A stretch of 11,161 bases of DNA from Acidobacteriota bacterium (GTDB taxonomy: Bacteria; Acidobacteriota; Terriglobia; Terriglobales; SCQP01), in assembly GCA_021818645.1 (NCBI GenBank), contig JAKATS010000255.1, forward strand, positions 1-11,161, in the 5' to 3' direction. Position 1 is the first letter of the stretch; each line of letters opens with the position of its first letter. This document shows, piece by piece, positions 6,402-11,161 of this stretch. The position numbers were made by a program, and so were the translations under genes. The notes beneath the pieces were generated by a model that was not told the DNA's origin, ran no database searches, and saw nothing but the letters and a program-made list of their open reading frames with translations.

Positions 6402-7433
6402 CTATGCAGGCGTTTCCGGACGTCCGGGCAGGAACATACGCAGGTAGCGCTGGGCCAGAAGGAAGCCTTCGGCGCGGGCCGCGGGGAAGACGGGATCAAC
6501 GGGAGCTTTGGGATTGTTCCAGAACGGGTCTTCCTGCTCGACGGCCAGCGCGCCGGAGTAGCCGGCATGCAAGAGAATGGTGATGAAGCGCGGCCAGTCC
6601 ACCAGGCCCTGGCCGGGAATGCGGTAACGCCACCAGCCATCGCCGTGGATGCCCACCTGCTGCAAAATCGGCTGGGTGATTTCGGTGTCCTTGGCGTGGG
6701 CGGAATGAATGCGGCCCTTGAACTCCCACGCGGCGGCATAGGGATCAATGAACTGGCGCACCAGATGCGAAGGGTCAAACTCCAGTCCCAGGCGCGGGCT
6801 GGGCACGCGGTCAAAAACCGCCTTCCACAGCCCGGGCGAGATGGCGAAATTGATGGAACAGGGGTAATTTTCCCAGCCGAGGGTTAAATCCAGTTTTTCG
6901 CAAATCGGCAGGTATTTTTCGTTGAAGACCTCGGCCAGCTCCTGCGCCTGGCGTTCGCCGGTGGCGCCCTTCATGCCGCCGCTGAAAGTGCCGAGAAATT
7001 TGCAGCCCAGTTCGTGGGCAATTTGCATGCCGCGGATAAAGCGCGCCTGCTGGCGCCGGCGCCGGGCCGGGTTGGCGTCAATATGATTGCAGCCCCACAT
7101 GCACTCCAGGCTGATAATCGGGCAGCCCGACTCGCGCGCCGCGCGCCGCATTTGCGCGATCTGGCGGTCGGTGATGGTATCGGGGTTGAAGTGCCGGTTG
7201 TCAATGTGCACCAGCACGCCCTGATAGCCGTTTTCGGCGGCAAAGGCCAGCTTCTGCGGCGTGAAATGCACAATGATCATCGCCAGCCGGGGATGCGGCA
7301 CGGCCGGAACCCCGGCCGGCGCAGGAGAAACTCCGGCAGAGACCGGGCCGGCGGAAGCGGACGCGGCGGCGAAGGGAACGGCCAGGGCGCCTGCGCCCGA
7401 AAACTTGAGGAAATCGCGGCGATCAGTGGACAT
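6402..7433 (-). CDS. Tat-exported xylose-isomerase-like TIM-barrel protein (sugar phosphate isomerase/epimerase superfamily)
   Basis: This 343-residue protein starts with a Tat signal (RRDFLKFSG, residues 5-13, followed by an Ala-rich hydrophobic stretch to about 35), so it should be folded and metallated in the cytoplasm, then exported. The rest is an AP-endonuclease-2/xylose-isomerase-like TIM barrel. Probable divalent-metal ligands are Glu188 (WENYP), Asp220/His223 (EFDPSHL), His246/Asp249 (HAKDT) and Glu299/Glu301 (AVEQEDPFW), the usual E-D-H-E set. The family includes sugar epimerases, inosose isomerases and enzymes acting on 3-keto sugars; the substrate is not determinable here. Export argues against a phosphorylated substrate. 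ATG at 7433 is chosen because the Tat motif follows directly. No Shine-Dalgarno is present, but TATACT lies 6 bases upstream, which suggests a leaderless mRNA. The GH2 gene upstream suggests a role in breaking down sugars released outside the cytoplasm. Confidence 0.87.
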   Translation of the reverse strand: MSTDRRDFLKFSGAGALAVPFAAASASAGPVSAGVSPAPAGVPAVPHPRLAMIIVHFTPQKLAFAAENGYQGVLVHIDNRHFNPDTITDRQIAQMRRAARESGCPIISLECMWGCNHIDANPARRRRQQARFIRGMQIAHELGCKFLGTFSGGMKGATGERQAQELAEVFNEKYLPICEKLDLTLGWENYPCSINFAISPGLWKAVFDRVPSPRLGLEFDPSHLVRQFIDPYAAAWEFKGRIHSAHAKDTEITQPILQQVGIHGDGWWRYRIPGQGLVDWPRFITILLHAGYSGALAVEQEDPFWNNPKAPVDPVFPAARAEGFLLAQRYLRMFLPGRPETPA

Positions 7434-7439
7434 GTGGCG

Positions 7440-7445
7440 AGTATA
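7440..7445 (-). promoter_or_regulatory. -10 box placed for leaderless transcription of the TIM-barrel gene
   Basis: TATACT (minus strand, read 7445 to 7440) matches the -10 consensus at 5 of 6 positions. Six bases separate it from the ATG at 7433, so transcription would begin on or next to the start codon. This fits the absence of a Shine-Dalgarno. The -35 region is weak: the nearest TTGAAT (7467-7472) is 21 bp away. Confidence 0.35.
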
Positions 7446-7489
7446 CAACCTGTCCCATAAAGCCGTATTCAACTCAATTTCTTTTCTTT

Positions 7490-7502
7490 CGCTCACAATT
7501 CC
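7490..7502 (-). promoter_or_regulatory. lac-operator-like half-site
   Basis: On the minus strand this reads GGAATTGTGAGCG, identical to the left half of the E. coli lac operator and its flank. The right half is not conserved (AAAGAAAAGA follows instead of GATAACAATT). It lies 57-69 bp upstream of the TIM-barrel start codon. A LacI-family regulator would suit a glycosidase locus, but a single half-site may be chance, and no regulator gene is in the window. Confidence 0.2.
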
Positions 7503-7584
7503 GCAAACCACACGGAATGGTTTCGCCGGAAAAAACGCATATCCCGCCCTTGGCAACTACTCCGCACCTTTTATAAGACAGGTT

Positions 7585-7599
7585 CCGGCTCCGAGCCGG
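7585..7599. other. Short GC hairpin in the GH2 to TIM-barrel spacer
   Basis: CCGGCT at 7585-7590 and AGCCGG at 7594-7599 form a 6-bp stem with a 3-nt loop, in the middle of the 317-bp spacer (7434-7750). There is no T-tract directly after it on the minus strand, so a terminator role is uncertain. I see no gene in this spacer. Open frames crossing it lack a start signal and family character. Confidence 0.25.
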
Positions 7600-7677
7600 C
7601 AGAATGCGGGGATTGCGCACCATGGCGGCGGGGCCGCTTTTTGCTGCGCCGTTCCAGAGGCCGGCTTCGGCAACTCA

Positions 7678-7692
7678 TATTGGTAACCAATA
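7678..7692. promoter_or_regulatory. 15-bp perfect palindrome, possible operator
   Basis: TATTGGTAACCAATA consists of 7-bp arms (TATTGGT, ACCAATA) around a single central base. Short-centre palindromes of this kind are typical of operators for dimeric helix-turn-helix regulators (GntR- or LacI-like). It lies 59-73 bp beyond the GH2 stop codon and about 245 bp upstream of the TIM-barrel start. The regulator is unknown. Confidence 0.3.
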
Positions 7693-7693
7693 A

Positions 7694-7738
7694 GGATGGG
7701 CAGTTTCCATCCTCCCCATCCCGTTACACGGGATGGGG
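7694..7738 (-). terminator. Tandem hairpins after the GH2 gene, probable terminator or attenuator
   Basis: CCCCATCCCG (7714-7723) and CGGGATGGGG (7729-7738) form a perfect 10-bp stem with a 5-nt loop, beginning 13 nt after the GH2 stop codon. A second stem, GGATGG (7694-7699) with CCATCC (7707-7712), follows directly. GGATGGG (7694-7700) can also pair with CCCATCC (7715-7721), so the two structures can exchange partners. No U-run follows on the minus strand, only CCTTATTGG, so termination may be inefficient or Rho-assisted. The structure could also protect the 3' end of the GH2 mRNA. Confidence 0.5.
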
Positions 7739-7750
7739 CCCCCGCCAAGC

Positions 7751-10282
7751 TCAACCGGGGCGAACCACCGGCACGCTCGGGCGCGGCCTCACCCGCTTGG
7801 CCGTGATGGCGATCCTGGCGGGCATCAGCTCGGGGCCTTCCCAGCCGTCCTTGGAAGCCTCGACCTGAATTACGCCGGGAAATCCGGAGCTCTGGACGAT
7901 GACCTGGGCGAGGCCGTTGAAGAGTGAGCGCCTGGGCGCCTTGTCGCTCTCCTGGCAATTCGGGTTGCCGTTGCCCACGCCGATGATCCTGCCGGGGCCG
8001 GTGATCCGGAATGCGATCTTGTTATCGGCGACGGGAACCAGCCGACCCTGCTTGTCGAGAGCCTCCACGGTGAGCAGGGAGACGTCCTGACCGTCGGCAT
8101 TGATGGCGGCGCGGTCGGCGGTGAGGCGAATTTGCGCGGAATCGCCGGTGGTTTCGCGCTTTTGCGACAGCGCGAGCCGGCCGGCCTGGTAGCCGCGGGC
8201 CTCAAGGAATCCGGGCTCGTAGCGGGCCTTCCATTCCACATGGCCGAGATGCGGCACTTTTTGGCGGCCCAGGCTCCGGCCGTTGACGAACAACTCGACC
8301 TCGTCAAGGTTGGAATAGACCCACACGGGAATTTCGTCGCCTTCGCGGCCCTCCCAATTCCAATGGGGAAACAGATGCAGGGAGGGCTGCTTGCCCCACC
8401 AGGCCCGGTAGTAATAGAAGTAATCCTTGGGGAACCCGCACATGTCAACGATGCCGAACTGCGAGTTGATGGACGGCCAGCCGTAGGGCGTGGGCTCGCC
8501 GCGATAGTCGAAGCCGGTCCAGGCAAAACCGCCGGCAAGCCATGCGCGCGTGTCGTAGAAAGTCCACCATTGCTGCGGGGTTTCGCCCCACGGCACCACT
8601 CCGTTGTAGGAGTTGACGGTGTTGCGGAGGGGATCGGTGAAGTAGACGCCGCGGGTGGAAACGGCACTGGAAGTTTCCGAGCCGTAGATGGGGCGCCGCG
8701 GATGTTCGCGGTGATACTTGTCCGGCCGGTTCAGGCCGTAGTTGAAGCCGATGATATCGAGGGCGTCGGAGAGCCCCTTTTCGTTGCTGCCGTTGACGGC
8801 GGCTGATACGACGCGGGTGGGGTCGAGCTCGTGGCAGCGGCGCACCATGTCTTCGGCGATCCTGCGGCCCTGCTCGGCCATGGCGTCCTGCAGGAGCCAT
8901 TCCTCATTGCCGATGGACCAGATGATGATGGAAGGCGAATTGCGATAGCGCCGGACCATGAGCGAGAGCTGCTCCATGCCCTCGGGGTTGGAACTCATCT
9001 GCCGCGTCTCGCACATCATCATCAGGCCCATGCGCTCGCATGCGTCCACCCACTCGGGCGTGGGCATGTTGTGCGAGGTGCGCACGGCGTTGCAGCCCAT
9101 TTGCTTGAGCACGGCGGCGCGATACCACTGCACGGCGTCGGGCACCGCAGCGCCCACGCCGGCATGATCCTGGTGATTGCACGTGCCCTGAATCTTGAGC
9201 TGCCGGCCGTTCAGGAAAAAGCCCTGGTCCGGGGTGAACCTGGCCGTGCGCACGCCGAAGGCGACGCGCTCCGCGTCGAGGGTCTTGCCGCCGGATTGCA
9301 CGCTGACAACGGCATTGTACAAATGGGGTTCGTCAACGGACCAGAGCGCCGGGCGGCTCAACCTGGCGCTCGCCAGATAGGCGGCGGAGCCATCCGCGGC
9401 AATGTCCCGCGCCGGCGCCCCGGCGGTCGCGACGGTGTTGCCTTGGGCGTCCTGAATCTTCCAGGTCACGCCGGCCTGGGCCGGTTGCCCGCTCTGATTT
9501 TCCACGATCGTGCCGAGCGAGAGCGTGGCGGAATCGCCGTCAACTTCGGCGCGCACGTAGCTCTCCCATTGGCCGAGGTGCACCGGATCGTATTTGGTGA
9601 GCCAGACGTGGCGATAGATTCCGGCGCCCTCATAGAACCAGCCGTCGCCGAAGGATGCATCCACGCGCGCGACGATGTAATTTTTCGCGCCATAGGCCAG
9701 AAAATCGGTGAGATCGAAACGGAAGGGCGCGTAGCCGTTGTCGTTGCGGCCGATAAAGCAGCCGTTGACGAAGAGGAGCACGTCGCGGAAGGCGCCATCG
9801 AACTCGACCCAGATGCGGCGGCCGCGATCGCCGGCGGGAATTTCGAACTCGCGGCGATACCAGCCGACACTGGTTTCGGGATAGCGGCGGCCGAGGGGCT
9901 TGAAGCCGTGGGAGGCCTGCTCCGGATCGTCAACGAAGGGGAGCTCGACGGCCCAGTCGTGAGGCAGGTCGAGCGAGCGCCATCGGGAAACGTCATAACC
10001 GGCTTTGGCGAATTTGAAATCGCCTGTCTTGGCGAAATCGCTCTGGCCATAGCCGAACCCCAGATCTTTGGCGGGATCGTCGCCGTTGCCGAAGGTGAAC
10101 TTCCAGCCGAAGTCGAAAAGAAGCCGTTCGCGGGGCGCGATGGCGGGGAGCGCGGCGGCCGAACCCGCGGGAACATCGCCCATCAGGGCCGAGGCGCGGG
10201 CCCAGGCGGAGCGGGAAAGGAGCGAAGAGGCGGCGAGAGCGGCGCCGGAAGAAAGCAGGCCACGACGAGTGATTTCCGACAT
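7751..10282 (-). CDS. Tat-exported glycoside hydrolase family 2 protein (probable beta-galactosidase)
   Basis: This 843-residue GH2 enzyme hydrolyses beta-linked sugars outside the cytoplasm. Residues 1-32 are a Tat signal (TRRGLLSSGAALAASSLL). Domains in order: GH2 sugar-binding jelly roll (~50-215), Ig-like beta-sandwich (~225-340), catalytic TIM barrel (~345-640), DUF4982-type domain (~645-705) and a Big/GH2 C-terminal Ig-like domain (~715-815). The acid/base is Glu460 in IIIWSIGNEEW and the nucleophile Glu536 in RPIYGSETSSA. The GH2 signature is recognisable (NAVRTSHNMPTPEWVDACER), but HNMP replaces the usual HN/Y-P-P and CETRQ replaces the common DEAFD, so beta-galactosidase specificity is likely but not certain. 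AGGA lies 6 bases before the ATG. It has its own sigma-70 promoter (10352-10380) and a hairpin after the stop. The esterase upstream and the TIM-barrel protein downstream suggest joint degradation of a substituted glycan or glycoside. Confidence 0.93.
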   Translation of the reverse strand: MSEITRRGLLSSGAALAASSLLSRSAWARASALMGDVPAGSAAALPAIAPRERLLFDFGWKFTFGNGDDPAKDLGFGYGQSDFAKTGDFKFAKAGYDVSRWRSLDLPHDWAVELPFVDDPEQASHGFKPLGRRYPETSVGWYRREFEIPAGDRGRRIWVEFDGAFRDVLLFVNGCFIGRNDNGYAPFRFDLTDFLAYGAKNYIVARVDASFGDGWFYEGAGIYRHVWLTKYDPVHLGQWESYVRAEVDGDSATLSLGTIVENQSGQPAQAGVTWKIQDAQGNTVATAGAPARDIAADGSAAYLASARLSRPALWSVDEPHLYNAVVSVQSGGKTLDAERVAFGVRTARFTPDQGFFLNGRQLKIQGTCNHQDHAGVGAAVPDAVQWYRAAVLKQMGCNAVRTSHNMPTPEWVDACERMGLMMMCETRQMSSNPEGMEQLSLMVRRYRNSPSIIIWSIGNEEWLLQDAMAEQGRRIAEDMVRRCHELDPTRVVSAAVNGSNEKGLSDALDIIGFNYGLNRPDKYHREHPRRPIYGSETSSAVSTRGVYFTDPLRNTVNSYNGVVPWGETPQQWWTFYDTRAWLAGGFAWTGFDYRGEPTPYGWPSINSQFGIVDMCGFPKDYFYYYRAWWGKQPSLHLFPHWNWEGREGDEIPVWVYSNLDEVELFVNGRSLGRQKVPHLGHVEWKARYEPGFLEARGYQAGRLALSQKRETTGDSAQIRLTADRAAINADGQDVSLLTVEALDKQGRLVPVADNKIAFRITGPGRIIGVGNGNPNCQESDKAPRRSLFNGLAQVIVQSSGFPGVIQVEASKDGWEGPELMPARIAITAKRVRPRPSVPVVRPG

Positions 10283-10351
10283 GCAGTATCCTCAGCCAGG
10301 CAAAAGATTTGTGTTCAAGCGAGAAGCGGGCGCGAGGGGAGAAACAGCGCA

Positions 10352-10380
10352 ACTATAAACGAACGGGAGGAAGTTGTAAA
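10352..10380 (-). promoter_or_regulatory. Sigma-70 promoter of the GH2 gene
   Basis: On the minus strand TTTACA (10380-10375) and TATAGT (10357-10352) are separated by exactly 17 bp, and each matches consensus at 5 of 6 bases. Transcription would start near 10345, giving a leader of about 60 nt that contains AGGA before the ATG. The heptamer TCGTTTA occurs twice, starting at 10383 and 10362, overlapping both hexamers at a 21-bp interval (two helical turns). It could be a pair of regulator half-sites or a by-product of the promoter boxes. Confidence 0.65.
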
Positions 10381-10436
10381 CGATTTCGACGCGGCGAGGG
10401 GCAACGTCGCTTTGCCATTCCAGTGTCCGGCAATGT

Positions 10437-10474
10437 TGGGCGGTTGCCCATCCATTCCACCTCGCTACGCGAGG
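10437..10474. repeat. Two tandem stem-loops, REP/BIME-like
   Basis: TGGGC-GGTT-GCCCA (10437-10450) and CCTCGC-TAC-GCGAGG (10460-10474) are adjacent perfect stem-loops separated by 9 bases, in a non-coding region. Paired short GC hairpins between genes resemble REP elements. Only this copy is in the window, so repetition in the genome is unproven. No T-run follows on either strand. Confidence 0.35.
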
Positions 10475-10638
10475 CGGAGGACCCGGCCGCCAAAAGCCGC
10501 ATCCAAGCCGGTATGGCGACTTATAAACGCAAGCCGCGGGGCGGCATCAACGAAGGCAAAGCCAGCCGCTCGAGCGCGGCAAAATCCAATGTGCGGAAAT
10601 GGGCGGGCCGCATGGTCGAACCGGAACGCCCGACAAAT

Positions 10639-10669
10639 GCCGGCGCGCCGCCGGCGGCGCGGGGCCGGC
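10639..10669 (-). terminator. Very strong GC hairpin after the esterase gene
   Basis: The 18 bases at 10644-10661 (CGCGCCGCCGGCGGCGCG) are a perfect palindrome, extended by GCCGG (10639-10643) pairing with CCGGC (10665-10669) across a 3-nt bulge. It begins 34 nt after the carboxylesterase stop on the minus strand and is followed by ATTTGT, a weak U-tract. A terminator or 3'-end stabiliser for the esterase mRNA is likely, which would make the GH2 gene independently transcribed. Confidence 0.5.
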
Positions 10670-10702
10670 GTTCGCGTCCGGCCCTGCAGCCCGATGCATG
10701 GA

Positions 10703-11161
10703 TTATTTCTGAATCGCGGCCACCAGATCGAGCTGCCGACGCCAGGGATCAATCTCCGGCTTCGGACCCTGCAGCGTGAAGTTCAAGATCTGATTGCCGC
10801 GCGGGGTGATGCGATGCCAATGAGGCAGGCCGGGGCCGTTGGGATCGCCGGTTTTTGCGAAATTGACCCAATAAGCATGCATGGCGCGGGCGGTGGCCTC
10901 ATCCTGATGGGTCAGGCCCTTGCCGAAAGCCGCCCACATCGAATGGCGCAGCGTGTCAAAAACATAGGGTATTTCCGATGAATGCGGCGCGCCTTTCAGC
11001 CGTGCGCGCAATGCATGGGCGATATACGAAAACCGGTACTGATACGCCGGCTGCCCCGCGGCCGCATACACCCGGGCCACAAAGCGCGCCGGCTCGACCA
11101 TGGTCTCCAGCATGCCGATCCGCTGCGAGATCGCGCGGACATTGCCGGTATGGTGCGGATC
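10703..11161 (-). CDS. Type-B carboxylesterase, C-terminal part (runs off right edge)
   Basis: These are the last 152 residues of a carboxylesterase/lipase family alpha/beta hydrolase (COesterase domain), which cleaves carboxylic esters with a Ser-Glu/Asp-His triad. The visible piece contains the catalytic-histidine region KGAPHSSEIPYVFDTL (His at about residue 60 of the visible part), then MHAYWVNFAKTGDPNGPGLPHWHR, the hallmark C-terminal motif of the family (W-x-NFA-x-TGDPN). The frame is open to the right edge, so the signal peptide, nucleophilic serine and oxyanion hole lie outside the window. An internal ATG at 11113 is not the start, because the conserved frame continues upstream. Beside an exported GH2 enzyme it may remove acyl groups from a glycan or plant glycoside, but the family is broad and this is inference. 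Confidence 0.92.
   Translation of the reverse strand, partial: DPHHTGNVRAISQRIGMLETMVEPARFVARVYAAAGQPAYQYRFSYIAHALRARLKGAPHSSEIPYVFDTLRHSMWAAFGKGLTHQDEATARAMHAYWVNFAKTGDPNGPGLPHWHRITPRGNQILNFTLQGPKPEIDPWRRQLDLVAAIQK

Larger units (their letters stand above)
10283..10702. other. 420-bp intergenic region: GH2 promoter, REP-like hairpins, esterase terminator
   Basis: I find no credible gene here. Open frames exist on both strands but have skewed, Arg/Pro-rich composition and no Shine-Dalgarno-supported start. From right to left it holds a GC-rich palindrome behind the esterase stop (10639-10669), a 10-bp palindrome CGCTCGAGCG (10567-10576), two tandem stem-loops (10437-10474) and the GH2 promoter (10352-10380) with a leader of about 60 nt. 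Confidence 0.6.

Noticed and set aside
7484..7510. Cloning-vector contamination suggested by the lac-operator-like sequence
   Set aside because: Only 13 bases match. Both flanks diverge from lac DNA immediately, and the surrounding genes are continuous.
7557..7750. Possible small minus-strand gene between GH2 and the TIM-barrel gene
   Set aside because: The open frame there starts inside the GH2 gene in another frame, has no start signal, and crosses hairpins and the palindrome.
10309..10779. A 156-codon plus-strand open frame filling the spacer between GH2 and the esterase
   Set aside because: It is Arg/Pro/Ala-rich, has no recognisable motif, runs over hairpins and into the 3' end of the esterase gene, and has no ribosome-binding site.
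8831..10981. A 716-codon open frame on the plus strand, opposite the GH2 gene and crossing the 420-bp spacer into the esterase gene
   Set aside because: It is antisense to two well-supported conserved genes, has no Shine-Dalgarno or family motif, and is Ala/Gly/Arg/Glu-rich as expected for a G+C-rich complementary-strand shadow.
1..11161. CRISPR array, tRNA, rRNA, transposase or prophage genes
   Set aside because: I saw no regularly spaced repeats, tRNA cloverleaf, rRNA segment, transposase motif or phage structural gene on either strand.

Overview
The window is a G+C-rich bacterial chromosome segment with tightly packed genes on both strands. The gene mix suggests Acidobacteriota, possibly Terriglobia: an M61 peptidase with a PDZ domain, Tat-exported glycosidase and sugar-isomerase-like proteins, and an ECF sigma / anti-sigma / small secreted protein cassette. 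This assignment is an inference from gene types and sequence style; no rRNA or other taxonomic marker is present.

Left part (1-4540). The 5' part of biotin synthase bioB lies on the minus strand and runs off the left edge. It is divergent from a plus-strand gene for a RIC/YtfE/ScdA-type di-iron protein that repairs iron-sulfur centres after nitrosative or oxidative damage. The shared spacer holds a 14-bp palindrome of Crp/Fnr type (ATGAC-N4-GTCAT), a reasonable operator for a nitric-oxide or redox regulator. Two more plus-strand genes follow: an exported M61 aminopeptidase with a C-terminal PDZ domain, and a COG2220-type metallo-beta-lactamase-fold hydrolase (NAPE-PLD/RomA-like).

Middle (4533-6334, minus strand). 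Three genes form a translationally coupled cassette: an ECF sigma factor, a membrane zinc-binding anti-sigma factor (ATGA overlap), and a small secreted protein of unknown function (3-nt gap). The last gene is unusually AT-rich in its central part and overlaps the end of the MBL-fold gene tail to tail by 8 bp. This cassette is the best candidate for a little-described system.

Right part (6402-11161, minus strand). In transcription order these are the C-terminal part of a type-B carboxylesterase, a large Tat-exported family 2 glycoside hydrolase with both catalytic glutamates, and a Tat-exported xylose-isomerase-like TIM-barrel protein. Together they look like a cell-envelope carbohydrate-degradation locus. 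The GH2 gene has a good sigma-70 promoter (TTTACA, 17 bp, TATAGT) inside a 420-bp spacer that also holds REP-like tandem hairpins and a strong GC palindrome after the esterase. The 317-bp spacer between the GH2 and TIM-barrel genes holds mutually exclusive hairpins, a 15-bp palindrome, a lac-operator-like half-site and a -10 box placed for leaderless transcription.
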